A DNA stretch of 64,000 nucleotides from Alteromonas sp. 1_MG-2023 (lineage in GTDB: Bacteria; Pseudomonadota; Gammaproteobacteria; Enterobacterales; Alteromonadaceae), in the NCBI RefSeq assembly GCF_030547075.1, contig NZ_JAUOQH010000001.1:372001-436000 (forward strand). The letters are read 5' to 3'. Made by a program: the position numbers and the translations under genes. Positions 26,114 through 35,185 of this stretch are shown piece after piece. Position 1 is the stretch's first letter; the number at the start of each line of letters is the position of its first letter. Below the pieces are notes generated by a model. That model was not told the origin of the DNA and searched no databases. It saw only the letters and a program-made list of their open reading frames with translations.

Positions 26114-27481
26114 ATGAATCGAACACTTCTGTCGCTGGCAATCGGTTTTTCAGTAACAACCGGTGCCCTTGCCGATGATCTGACGCAGGTGTATCAACAA
26201 GCACTCGCCAATGACCCTTTGGTAAATCAAGCGAAAGCGCAGCGTGATGCTGCATTTGAAGGGATCAGCATTAGTCGTGCAAACCTTCTTCCTCAAATCT
26301 CTGGGTCTATGTCTTACACCACCTCAACCTCAGAGAGTGCACAAACACTAGGTACTAATGCAGATGATCTGCAAGTCGTCACCTTTGAGACAGACAATGA
26401 CAGTATCGATTACGGTATTTCGTTATCTATGTCGTTGTACGACCATGCGAACTGGGTTGGGTTAGATCGCGCGGAAAAAGTAGCTGAGCAAAGCGATGCG
26501 CAGCTTGCCGCTAGCATGCAAGATTTAATCGTGCGTACGGTTACCGCTTACTTTGATGTATTGCGTGCACGAGATAGCGTTGAGTTTGTAAATGCAGAAA
26601 AACGTGCCATCGAGCGCCAGTTAGAACAAACCCGTCAGCGTTTTGAGGTAGGCCTTACCGCTATTACTGACGTACACGAAGCACAAGCTAACTATGACAG
26701 CACGGTTGCCCAAGAAATTCAGGCCGAAAACCAGCTAGAATTTGCCCTTGAAGCGTTACGAGTGATCACCGGAAAATATCACGACCGATTGTACGGCCTA
26801 GACAAAGAGACGTTCTCTGCCACTATGCCAGTGCCTGCAAAAGTCGATAACTGGCTTGAAACGGCGCAAGATAAAAACTTAGCATTATTGGTAGACCGCT
26901 TAGCGATGGATATTGCTAAAGAAGATATTGCGGCAGCCCGTTCAGGCCACTTACCTACCCTAGATTTATCGGCAAGCTGGGGGCGCTCTAAAAATGACGT
27001 AGATTCTCGCCTTATTCAGTACGAGACGCCTTACCTTGATAGCGAGTCAATCGGTCTATCAGTGTCAGTACCGATTTACTCTGGCCATCGTGTGAGTTCG
27101 CAAACTGACCAAGCGAAATACCTTTACGTATCAGCGAGTCAAGCCGCTGAACAAACGTATCGCGAAACCGTACAATCTATTCGTAGCTCGTTTAACAATG
27201 TTAAAGCATCAATTTCAACCATTCGTGCCCTTGAGCAGTCTGTGGTTTCTGCTAACAGTGCATTAAAAGCCACAGAAGCAGGCTTTGACGTGGGTACTCG
27301 TACTATTGTTGATGTACTCGATAGCACTCGTAACTTATTTGATGCGCGTAATAACTTGTCAGGCGCGCGCTACGACTTCATTCAGTCGGTGATTACCTTA
27401 AAGCAAGCTGCTGGTACGTTAACTGGTGAAGATGTCGCTATTGTCAACCGTGGTTTAAAGCCAATGGAAGACACTGAATAA
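26114..27481 (+). CDS. tolC: Outer-membrane efflux channel TolC
   Basis: A 455-residue outer-membrane efflux protein. A signal peptide ends at about ALA (residue 20) and DDLTQVYQQALANDPLVNQA begins the mature chain as in TolC. Two internal outer-membrane-efflux repeats of long helices and short strands follow, with FEVGLTAITDVHEAQ in the first half and FDVGTRTIVDVLDS in the second, the usual pseudo-repeat. The trimer forms the exit duct for RND, ABC and MFS tripartite pumps and type I secretion; an RND permease is at the right end of this window. A strong hairpin terminator follows. Confidence 0.95.
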   Translation: MNRTLLSLAIGFSVTTGALADDLTQVYQQALANDPLVNQAKAQRDAAFEGISISRANLLPQISGSMSYTTSTSESAQTLGTNADDLQVVTFETDNDSIDYGISLSMSLYDHANWVGLDRAEKVAEQSDAQLAASMQDLIVRTVTAYFDVLRARDSVEFVNAEKRAIERQLEQTRQRFEVGLTAITDVHEAQANYDSTVAQEIQAENQLEFALEALRVITGKYHDRLYGLDKETFSATMPVPAKVDNWLETAQDKNLALLVDRLAMDIAKEDIAAARSGHLPTLDLSASWGRSKNDVDSRLIQYETPYLDSESIGLSVSVPIYSGHRVSSQTDQAKYLYVSASQAAEQTYRETVQSIRSSFNNVKASISTIRALEQSVVSANSALKATEAGFDVGTRTIVDVLDSTRNLFDARNNLSGARYDFIQSVITLKQAAGTLTGEDVAIVNRGLKPMEDTE

Positions 27482-27520
27482 CCGACTAAGTCATTGACAT
27501 ACTAGACGGTAATTTTTACT

Positions 27521-27550
27521 AAAGAAGGCGGCTGAGAAGCCGCCTTCTTT
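27521..27550 (+). terminator. tolC terminator
   Basis: A perfect 12-bp stem (AAAGAAGGCGGC with GCCGCCTTCTTT) and the 6-base loop TGAGAA lie 40 bp after the tolC stop. Confidence 0.85.
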
Positions 27551-27716
27551 ACAAGTGACATACGGTGAAGCATAGACTGCCAGCAACACAATTTTACTTG
27601 CAACCAACACAACGCATCGTCCATGATGTTGTCCCTTTTTTATTATCCCAAAATAAGCCTATTTATCTTAAATGATCAGCAGCGCTTATTTGTTTGCAAT
27701 ATGAGCAAAGAGAAAC

Positions 27717-28541
27717 ATGCAAACTTCTGAGTTACAAAGTCGATTCGAACGCATTCGAGCCAACAAGTGGTTTGAAGCCTTTGTGGTAAGCGTTATCGTA
27801 ATTTCAGCATTATTAGTAGGGGCGAAAACCTACGAACTGCCAGCGGGCTTTGGCAGTGTTACCCTAATTTTAGATTGGTTTATCAGTGCGTTTTTCTTAA
27901 CTGAAATCACTATTCGCTTTTTAGGCGAGCGCCGAAAGCGAGACTTTTTCAAAAGCTTCTGGAATGTATTCGATACCCTAATTGTTGTTATCAGCCTTAT
28001 CCCTGCCGATGATACTGAACTAGCATTGATAGCACGGTTAGTCAGGGTATTTAGAGTACTGCGAATGATTTCTATCATTCCTGAGCTACGCATCCTTTTG
28101 GTATCGCTGGTGAAAGCGTTGCCTCAACTGGGCTACGTGATGTTGCTCATGTTTATCATTTTCTACATATACGCCGCAGTGGGCAGTACCCTGTTTGGTG
28201 ATATTAACCCTACGCTTTGGGGCGACATTACCATCTCATTGCTTACCCTCTTTAGGGTAATGACATTCGAAGATTGGACCGATGTCATGTATGAAACCAT
28301 GGAAGTTTATCCGCTAAGTTGGGTGTATTATCTCACCTTTATTTTCTTTACTGCTTTTGCGTTCTTAAACATGGTAATTGGTATAGTGGTGAACGTGATG
28401 GAGCGTGAAAACGAAAAGGCAAGGGAAGAAAAGGAAGCGCTGCTAAGAGCTGAATTAGAAGCTGAAGGCCACTTGGAACCATCACTTCAAGATGTGATGG
28501 CAGAGTTAACTGCGATAAAAGCAAAACTCGATAAACAGTAA
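27717..28541 (+). CDS. Single-domain voltage-gated cation channel, TFEDWTD filter
   Basis: A 274-residue six-helix channel subunit of the bacterial NaV/CaV family; four subunits would form the pore. S4 has arginines at every third position (R107, R110, R113, R116). The P-loop filter is TFEDWTD at 183-189, where sodium-selective NavAb has TLESWSM. S6 ends FLNMVIGIVVNVM (216-228) with the conserved Asn. A charged coiled coil (228-274) should hold the tetramer together. The acid at two positions that are neutral in NavAb suggests calcium or mixed selectivity. The gene stands alone and has a strong bidirectional terminator after it. Confidence 0.9.
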   Translation: MQTSELQSRFERIRANKWFEAFVVSVIVISALLVGAKTYELPAGFGSVTLILDWFISAFFLTEITIRFLGERRKRDFFKSFWNVFDTLIVVISLIPADDTELALIARLVRVFRVLRMISIIPELRILLVSLVKALPQLGYVMLLMFIIFYIYAAVGSTLFGDINPTLWGDITISLLTLFRVMTFEDWTDVMYETMEVYPLSWVYYLTFIFFTAFAFLNMVIGIVVNVMERENEKAREEKEALLRAELEAEGHLEPSLQDVMAELTAIKAKLDKQ

Positions 28542-28576
28542 TCAGCAGTAACAAATAGTAATAAACAACGACCAAT

Positions 28577-28623
28577 AAAAAAGCGCCTAGGGAAGATTGG
28601 AGTGATCACCTAGGCGCTTTTTT
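28577..28623. terminator. Bidirectional terminator
   Basis: AGCGCCTAGG (28582-28591) pairs with CCTAGGCGCT (28609-28618), flanked by an A-run on the left and a T-run on the right. It separates the convergent channel and PrsT-like genes. Confidence 0.85.
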
Positions 28624-28718
28624 CGTTTGTATTAATTTAGCTGTTAAGTTCGCTACTGATTTAGTGACTACCTTAGCAACTAATTTAACTATTAGCTTCT
28701 AACCTAACAGAAACCCTA

Positions 28719-31496
28719 TTACAACCCGTAGCTTGTTTTCAGCGTTTCAATACGCTGAAGTGATACTTCTTTTTCAAACTCTCGACTGGCAAGACGGCGT
28801 TTCGCTAATACCACTTTATCCATCTTCAACAGCAGCTCTACATGATTAAGGTAAACTTCGTCGTTCAAGATAGGCCTTGTTGCAACATCGGTATACAGCT
28901 TAAGGGCAGCCTCGTTATCACCTTTAGCAATCAGTATTTGTGCCAGCGTATCTACCGAATCTGCATTTTCAGGTTGTAATGACACGGCTTTTTTCGCCAT
29001 GCTTTCCGCCTTATCTAAGTCGCCACTTTGAAAGCTTAAGAACGCTAAGTTATTCAACACAACAAAATTATTCGGCGTTTTAGCCAGAATATTTTCGTAG
29101 GTAGCTATGGCTGTCTCTTTATTGTTACCAATTTGACGTTCGGCTAACAGCATGGCACTACGAACATCTGTTGGCGTGCTATCAACATGCTTTTCTAAAA
29201 AGGCAAAGGCCTCGGCCTGTTTACCTGTCGATTCTAAAATGGCAACCATTAATAGCGCCATATCAGAATTAGGGGTTGCTTCATAAGCCGCCACCGCATG
29301 ATCTAATGCTTTTTCTGGCTGCTTATCGATAACATACAAACGTGCAATGATACCGCGAACGAAAGGTAGCCCTTGCACTTCATCAGACGTGCCTTGGATA
29401 ATTTCCCATGCAGGTTTACTTTGTCCCATCATAGAATGAAAGTAGGCTTTCAATAGGCTGATTTGCGCATCTGGGCGCTTAGCCAATACTTTCTCGGTTA
29501 GTGCTAAGCCCTCTCGGTAGTTATTCTCTGAATCAAGAATAAGCAGCATGCCTAGCACGGCGTTTTTATCTTGCGGATAAAACTCAACCCAACGCTCGAA
29601 CAAGGCTTTCGCTTTTTCAACTTCGTTTACTCGAACCAGCCCTTGGCCTTTTAAATTCCAAAATGCCATTGGGGTGCTCTCGTCACCTTGTACGGAAGCT
29701 AGCAAACTATTGTTCTTCGCAATGTCACCCATTCGCGAATAAATACGTGCTAATAACAAACGTAAGTTAATATCGTCGCTTTCTTTCGCTACTTGTTTTT
29801 CAAGGTAATCAATAACAACAGCATCGTTTTCATTGCGGGTTTCAATAGCGTACCAAAGGGTTATCGCTTGTACATCAGAAGGATTATCGTCGATATGCGA
29901 TTTAACGAATTCGATTGCGCTGTCGTACTGCTTTTGTGCAATCAGTAACTTAATTCTTGCGTAGGCCACTTCGTTAACAGCACCATCAAGGTTGTCAGCA
30001 CTATCAAGCAATTCACTTGCTGTAGAATACTCTTCTTCAACAATGGCAATGCTTGCTAGATAAACCAATGGCAATGCTTCTTTAGGGGCTTGTTCACGCC
30101 ATTCACTTGCTGCCACTTTTGCTTTTTCAAGTTCGCCAGTCGCAATGTACGCACGCAATAATGTATTTTGAGATGCCGTAGATTCTGGTGCCCGTTGCAC
30201 CGCCTCTTCAATATTCACCAAGCCAGTCACATCGTTTAACGATAGTTGAAGTACACCTAAACGGGCGAGATCTTCTGGTGAGGTATCTACAACCGCTTCG
30301 GTTTTTTCAACCATTTGCTTGGCACCCAGCACGTTACCTTCGCGAAGCAATTGATATCCAGCTTTAGAAAAAAGTGCTGCATCTGCGGTAGCGCCACCTT
30401 CTACACGATTTAGCACTTCGAGCGCTTCGTCGTTTTCACCTAATTGCAGCATACTATCTGCTAGCATTTTTAAACCTGGGTGGTTTTCAGGTAACCGTGA
30501 GGCCACCATTGTAAGATGACGTTGAGCGGCTTCAAAATCTTGAATTTGATATGCACTGAAACCGGCGACCAATCGAACCACTTGGTCATTACGGCCATTT
30601 TGCACTGCGGTTTCTAAATGCGCCAACGCACTGGCGTGGTTACCATTGGCCGATTCAATAATACCTTTAAAGGTATTTAGTAAAGGATGCGCTTCATTTA
30701 ACACGAGAAGTTCATCAACCACAGGCTCGGCACGTTCAAGATCACGCTGTTCTATTAATAAAGCAGCGTACGCAAACTTACTGGTCACATCATTTGGGTA
30801 GGCTTTAGTGTAATCTTCGTATACACCTATGGCTTCTGCCTGCTTCTGCTCAAGTAAATAAAGGCGCGCAAGTTGAAGTAGCACATCTTTATTGGTGGGC
30901 GCTTGCTCTCTAAGTGATTCAGTGGCACTAAGTGCCTGTGCATAGTCTTCAGTTAGTATGTGTTCGTAGCTTTCAATTAAACCTTTATACACAGATGAAG
31001 TGTCTAGGGTGATTAAATCATCAAGCAGCGTTTCTGCTTCTTCGAGTTTTTCTAATTGCACTAACGCTTGTAGCTTATAAAACCCAACTTCTGCTGATTC
31101 TACTGCGGTCATGCCCTCAGCACGGTAATCAACCTCACCCAATGCGTTCTCAGCACCAGATTGTTGATAGGCAACAGAAAGTAGAGGAATAACTTCACTT
31201 GCAGGATGGCCAAGTTCGAGCGCTTTATTCAGCTCTTTTTCAGCCGACACGAAATTATCATTTTCTAAATATAACTTCCCAAGTTCAAAGCGAGGCACGG
31301 CTGCGCTAGGGTCTAGCTGAATGGCATTTTTGTATTCTACGATGGCCGCAGCGCTATTGTCGTTTTGCACATAAGCGCGCGCATCTTCTAGGTGAGCGTC
31401 TATCGACTTATCACCACATCCGGTTAAAAGCGTGCTCAAAAGTAAAATAGCGACAGAAGATCGCTTAAAAATCTGGTGTGGGTATTTCTTATTCAT
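28719..31496 (-). CDS. PrsT-like TPR-repeat lipoprotein
   Basis: A 925-residue protein with a lipoprotein signal (lipobox LLTGC, Cys27) and then tandem TPR helices through the whole length, such as AAIVEYKNAIQLDPSAAVPR near the N-terminus and NNLAFLSFQSGDLDKAESMA near the C-terminus. The length and first repeat match PrsT, the TPR protein of PEP-CTERM/exosortase and exopolysaccharide systems. No exosortase, PEP-CTERM protein or polysaccharide gene is seen in this window, so the system (if present) is elsewhere, or this is a PrsT-like protein with another task. It is likely anchored to the inner or outer membrane on the periplasmic side. Confidence 0.82.
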   Translation of the reverse strand: MNKKYPHQIFKRSSVAILLLSTLLTGCGDKSIDAHLEDARAYVQNDNSAAAIVEYKNAIQLDPSAAVPRFELGKLYLENDNFVSAEKELNKALELGHPASEVIPLLSVAYQQSGAENALGEVDYRAEGMTAVESAEVGFYKLQALVQLEKLEEAETLLDDLITLDTSSVYKGLIESYEHILTEDYAQALSATESLREQAPTNKDVLLQLARLYLLEQKQAEAIGVYEDYTKAYPNDVTSKFAYAALLIEQRDLERAEPVVDELLVLNEAHPLLNTFKGIIESANGNHASALAHLETAVQNGRNDQVVRLVAGFSAYQIQDFEAAQRHLTMVASRLPENHPGLKMLADSMLQLGENDEALEVLNRVEGGATADAALFSKAGYQLLREGNVLGAKQMVEKTEAVVDTSPEDLARLGVLQLSLNDVTGLVNIEEAVQRAPESTASQNTLLRAYIATGELEKAKVAASEWREQAPKEALPLVYLASIAIVEEEYSTASELLDSADNLDGAVNEVAYARIKLLIAQKQYDSAIEFVKSHIDDNPSDVQAITLWYAIETRNENDAVVIDYLEKQVAKESDDINLRLLLARIYSRMGDIAKNNSLLASVQGDESTPMAFWNLKGQGLVRVNEVEKAKALFERWVEFYPQDKNAVLGMLLILDSENNYREGLALTEKVLAKRPDAQISLLKAYFHSMMGQSKPAWEIIQGTSDEVQGLPFVRGIIARLYVIDKQPEKALDHAVAAYEATPNSDMALLMVAILESTGKQAEAFAFLEKHVDSTPTDVRSAMLLAERQIGNNKETAIATYENILAKTPNNFVVLNNLAFLSFQSGDLDKAESMAKKAVSLQPENADSVDTLAQILIAKGDNEAALKLYTDVATRPILNDEVYLNHVELLLKMDKVVLAKRRLASREFEKEVSLQRIETLKTSYGL

Positions 31497-31590
31497 TGTC
31501 GTTCCTTTGCCCTACATCATTTAATTCCAAGGTATACCCGAAGTTTACACTATGCATTGTGCATTTTTTCATCATTAATGTGCAATTTCG

Positions 31591-31619
31591 TGGCAACCTG
31601 ACCATTATTCGAATATAAT
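31591..31619 (+). promoter_or_regulatory. Candidate deaD promoter
   Basis: TGGCAA (31591-31596), a 17-bp spacer and a consensus TATAAT (31614-31619) would give deaD a leader of about 85 bases. Long leaders are common for cold-shock helicase genes. Confidence 0.45.
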
Positions 31620-31711
31620 AACGTTTTTTGCAATACCGCGAGCACACTCCGACGTTTGAAGGCGTCCTTTTGTATGCCGCACCCTCCTTACTTAAAGCAT
31701 CAGGACCCTTA

Positions 31712-33475
31712 ATGACAACAACTGTCGACATGACATTTAAAGATCTAAAACTACCAGAACCTATCTTACAAGCCCTTGAAAAAGTTGGCTACGAGAAACC
31801 GTCACCTATTCAAGCCGAGAGTATTCCATTACTGCTTGAAGGTCACGACTTACTCGGTCAGGCCCAGACAGGGACAGGAAAAACCGCAGCGTTTGCCCTT
31901 CCAATGTTGGCAAATATCGATCCTGAGCAACGTAAGCCGCAATTACTGGTACTAGCCCCTACTCGCGAATTAGCGATTCAGGTAGCAGAAGCGTTCCAAG
32001 TGTACGCTAGTTTCAGCCATAAAATTAAAGTACTGCCTGTTTACGGCGGTCAATCTTACGACAACCAAATTCGCCAGCTTAAGCGCGGCGTTCAGGTTGT
32101 TGTAGGTACACCAGGTCGTGTAATCGACCATATCAAACGTAAAACGTTGGATTTAAGCGAACTTAAATTCCTCGTACTTGATGAAGCTGACGAAATGCTA
32201 CGCATGGGCTTCATTGATGACGTTGAGCTTATTTTGAGCCACGCGCCAGCTGAACGCCAAACGGCGTTGTTCTCGGCCACTATGCCTGGTCCAATTAAGA
32301 AGATTACTCAGCGTTATCTTAAAGATCCTAAGCACGTAAAAATTGCGTCTAAGGTAAGTACTGCAAGTACTATTCGCCAACGTTACTGCCAAGTAGCACC
32401 TCACCATAAACTTGAGGCGCTTACTCGCATAATGGAAGTAGAACGTTTTGACGGCATGATTATTTTCGTGCGTACCAAAACAGCTACCGTTGAACTTGCT
32501 GATAAACTTTCTGCACGTGGATACGATGTTGAACCGCTTAATGGTGATATTCCTCAGAATGCTCGTGAGCGTACTGTTGATAAACTTAAGCAAGGTAACA
32601 TTGATATCTTAGTAGCAACGGATGTTGTTGCACGTGGTCTTGATGTTGAACGTGTTAGCCACGTAGTTAACTACGACGTACCTTACGATAGTGAATCTTA
32701 TGTTCACCGTATTGGTCGTACTGGCCGTGCTGGGCGTCAAGGTGATGCAATCCTTTTCATCTCTCATCGCGAAAAGCGTATGCTTTTCTCAATTGAGAAA
32801 ACGACTAAGCAGCCAATTGAAGCAATGCCAATTCCTTCAATTAGCGAAATCAACGAAACCCGCTTAAGCCGTTTCAAGCAATCTGTTATTGAAGCTACGC
32901 AAGATGACAGCATTGAATCACTTATTCCATTGGTTGAGATGATTAAAGAAGAAGCTGAAGCTTCTCCTGAAGTGCTTATGGCAGCATTGCTTAAGATTGC
33001 CCAAGGTGATGAGCCGCTTATCCTTAAAGAGAGCGACCGCCCTGATCTTCATAGCAAACCACCTCGCGATAGCCGTGAACCTCGTGGCGATCGTAGAGAT
33101 GGCCGTGACGGTCGTGAACGTAAGCCTAGAGCGCCTCGCACTGGCCGTAAGCCAGAAGCAGGTATGCAGCGCTTCCGTATCGATGTAGGTCATACACACG
33201 GTGCTAAGCCTGGTAATATCGTTGGCGCAATCGCAAACGAAGGTAACATGGATTCTAAGCACATTGGTGCTATCGAAATTTATGATAACTTCAGTACTGT
33301 TGATTTGCCTGAAGGCATGCCAAAAGAGACTAAAGATAAGCTTCAAGGTACTCGCGTAGCGGGTCAACGTTTATCTATTCGCGAATGGTCGGATACACCA
33401 CCGGCTAAGCGTGAGCGTGGTGACAACCGTGGTGAAAACCGCAGCCGTGATAACCGCGCACGTCGCAAGTCGTAA
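31712..33475 (+). CDS. deaD: DEAD-box RNA helicase DeaD/CsdA
   Basis: A 587-residue helicase. The Q motif is PSPIQAESIP, Walker A AQTGTGKT (51-58), motif Ia APTRELA, DEAD at 157-160, SAT in LFSATMPG, and motif VI HRIGRTGRAGR. After the two RecA domains come a basic linker rich in R-D-G, a DbpA-type RNA-binding domain (RFRIDVGHTHGAKPGNIVGA) and a basic tail. This is the CsdA layout, acting in ribosome assembly and RNA decay in the cold. I chose ATG at 31712 because homology starts at TFKDL; the frame is open from 31628. Confidence 0.93.
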   Translation: MTTTVDMTFKDLKLPEPILQALEKVGYEKPSPIQAESIPLLLEGHDLLGQAQTGTGKTAAFALPMLANIDPEQRKPQLLVLAPTRELAIQVAEAFQVYASFSHKIKVLPVYGGQSYDNQIRQLKRGVQVVVGTPGRVIDHIKRKTLDLSELKFLVLDEADEMLRMGFIDDVELILSHAPAERQTALFSATMPGPIKKITQRYLKDPKHVKIASKVSTASTIRQRYCQVAPHHKLEALTRIMEVERFDGMIIFVRTKTATVELADKLSARGYDVEPLNGDIPQNARERTVDKLKQGNIDILVATDVVARGLDVERVSHVVNYDVPYDSESYVHRIGRTGRAGRQGDAILFISHREKRMLFSIEKTTKQPIEAMPIPSISEINETRLSRFKQSVIEATQDDSIESLIPLVEMIKEEAEASPEVLMAALLKIAQGDEPLILKESDRPDLHSKPPRDSREPRGDRRDGRDGRERKPRAPRTGRKPEAGMQRFRIDVGHTHGAKPGNIVGAIANEGNMDSKHIGAIEIYDNFSTVDLPEGMPKETKDKLQGTRVAGQRLSIREWSDTPPAKRERGDNRGENRSRDNRARRKS

Positions 33476-33497
33476 TATCGAAATAAAAGCAACTTCT

Positions 33498-33528
33498 GCC
33501 TTTATATAACGTTGTGGAATATAAAGGC
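33498..33528 (+). terminator. Hairpin after deaD
   Basis: GCCTTTATAT (33498-33507) pairs perfectly with ATATAAAGGC (33519-33528) 22 bp after the deaD stop. No long T-run follows; a second, stronger terminator is just downstream. Confidence 0.55.
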
Positions 33529-33548
33529 TGATTTCGTTGTTTCTAATT

Positions 33549-33588
33549 AAAAAGAATTAGCGCAAAATAGCGTTAGTTCTTTTTTTTT
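33549..33588 (+). terminator. Strong intrinsic terminator directly before cysG
   Basis: Bases 33549-33563 pair with 33570-33584 (with two G-T wobbles) around an AAAATA loop, and nine T follow (33580-33588). It should end the deaD message only 12 bases before the cysG start codon. Confidence 0.75.
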
Positions 33589-33600
33589 ATGTGCCCCTTA

Positions 33601-34986
33601 ATGGATTATTTTCCCCTATTTTTAGATGCTCGCTCTCTTCGTTGCTTAATTGTTGGCGCTGGAGAAGTAGCCGCCCGCAAACTTGAGCTCATCATGAAAA
33701 CCCCTGCTCACATTACTGTGGTGGCGCCTTGGGCGTGCGACACGGTAAAACGTTTGGCGCAAAACGAGAAAGTAACCCTTATTGAGCGGGAATTTATCGA
33801 TAGCGATTTAACCGATAAAGACATGGTTTTTATTGCCACTGATAAATCAGAAACTAATCAAGCTATTCACGATTTAGCTCGCGAACAAAAAGTGCTAGTG
33901 AATGTGGTAGACAACACACCACTTTGCCAATTCATTACCCCTTCTATTGTAGACCGTTCACCCATTATTATTGCCATGAGCAGCGGCGGCGTAGCGCCCG
34001 TATTATTGCGCTATTTGCGCCAAAAGTTGGAAACCGTGCTGCCTGCTAATTTAAGTAAATTGGGCGCGTTCTCTGAGAAATTCAGAGAAAAAGTAAAGCA
34101 AGCCTTAAATGGTGTTACTGCAAGACGTTACTTTTGGGAAGACGTATTAGACGGTGATATTGCTGAAATGGTCGAAAAAGGCCAAGACAGCAAAGCCGAT
34201 GCAGCTTTTGAGACTGCGCTAACGGCAGCGGCTGAAAATAACCAAGTTCAAGGTCAAGTTTATTTAGTTGGCGCAGGCCCTGGCGATCCTGATTTATTGA
34301 CGTTTCGCGCATTGCGCTTAATGCAAAAAGCCGATGTAGTGGTTTACGATAGACTAGTGTCGCCGCAAATTTTAGAGTTAGTTCGCCGCGATGCCGAAAA
34401 GATTTACGTGGGTAAAGCAAAGAGCAACCATAGCTTACCGCAAGATGATATTAATCAACTAATGGTTGATGAAGCGAAAAAAGGTAACCGTGTAGTACGC
34501 TTGAAAGGCGGAGACCCGTTTATTTTTGGCCGTGGCGGGGAAGAGATTCAAACCCTTATTCAACACGGTATAGAATTCCAAGTGGTACCCGGTATTACCG
34601 CGGCTAATGGCGCATCCAGTTATGCAGGAATTCCTTTAACCCATAGAGATCACGCCCAGTCCGTGGTGTTTGCAACAGGTCACTTAAAAGATGGCACCAT
34701 CGATTTAAATTGGCAATCCCTCGCGCATGCAAACCAAACGATTGTGTTTTATATGGGGTTAACGGGCTTGCCCATTATTTGCGAAAAGCTAATTGAAAAT
34801 GGCCTTACCGCAGATACTCCTATTGCCCTTATTCAATCGGCCACCACTGAAAATCAGGTAGTTGTAACAGGCACGCTTAGCGATATTACACAAAACCCAG
34901 CTACATCTGCGTTAAAGCCCCCTACGCTCATTATCGTAGGAACAGTAGTAAGTTTGCATAAACAACTCAGTTGGTTTGGTGACTAG
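33601..34986 (+). CDS. cysG: Siroheme synthase CysG (trifunctional)
   Basis: A 461-residue fusion. The N-terminal half is the NAD-dependent precorrin-2 dehydrogenase and ferrochelatase (VGAGEVAARKLEL, SSGGVAPVLLRYLR). The C-terminal half is uroporphyrinogen-III C-methyltransferase (VGAGPGDPDLLT, YDRLVS, GGDPFIFGRGGEE). Together they convert uroporphyrinogen III to siroheme, the cofactor of sulfite and assimilatory nitrite reductases; the NasR-like gene at the left end fits a nitrate-assimilating cell. ATG 33601 is the homologous start, though an in-frame ATG lies at 33589. No Shine-Dalgarno is visible: the upstream bases are a terminator T-run. Confidence 0.94.
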   Translation: MDYFPLFLDARSLRCLIVGAGEVAARKLELIMKTPAHITVVAPWACDTVKRLAQNEKVTLIEREFIDSDLTDKDMVFIATDKSETNQAIHDLAREQKVLVNVVDNTPLCQFITPSIVDRSPIIIAMSSGGVAPVLLRYLRQKLETVLPANLSKLGAFSEKFREKVKQALNGVTARRYFWEDVLDGDIAEMVEKGQDSKADAAFETALTAAAENNQVQGQVYLVGAGPGDPDLLTFRALRLMQKADVVVYDRLVSPQILELVRRDAEKIYVGKAKSNHSLPQDDINQLMVDEAKKGNRVVRLKGGDPFIFGRGGEEIQTLIQHGIEFQVVPGITAANGASSYAGIPLTHRDHAQSVVFATGHLKDGTIDLNWQSLAHANQTIVFYMGLTGLPIICEKLIENGLTADTPIALIQSATTENQVVVTGTLSDITQNPATSALKPPTLIIVGTVVSLHKQLSWFGD

Positions 34987-35036
34987 CTCTCACATTCATT
35001 TAAGTGCAATGTAACCCTTAACTTATTTGTTGCAAA

Positions 35037-35107
35037 TTGCTCGTGTACACCCATACTGAAATACTCAGATAGGTGGCTAGTTGCCACCGATGAATTAGCC
35101 CGAGCAA
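35037..35107. other. Nested inverted repeats, possible structured RNA
   Basis: An outer 7-bp pairing (TTGCTCG 35037-35043 with CGAGCAA 35101-35107) encloses a perfect hairpin GGTGGC-TAGTT-GCCACC (35072-35088) and a weaker CTGA/TCAG hairpin. It lies between cysG and the transglutaminase-like gene. It has no T-run and no tRNA T-arm. Confidence 0.35.
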
Positions 35108-35185
35108 ATTGGTATTAACACAGTGGCAATAGCGTCAAGACGTAGGTTTTTAAGAGCAAAGCCAACAAGCCTTTCTTGTAAGAGA

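Noticed and set aside
32198-33367. Long antisense open frames within deaD (131 and 149 residues)
   Set aside because: They lie fully opposite a well-conserved helicase, have no ribosome site or family match and are best read as shadows.
35037-35107. tRNA gene
   Set aside because: The outer 7-bp stem recalls an acceptor arm, but no T-arm (GTTC loop) or proper anticodon arm is present and the inner hairpin is misplaced.
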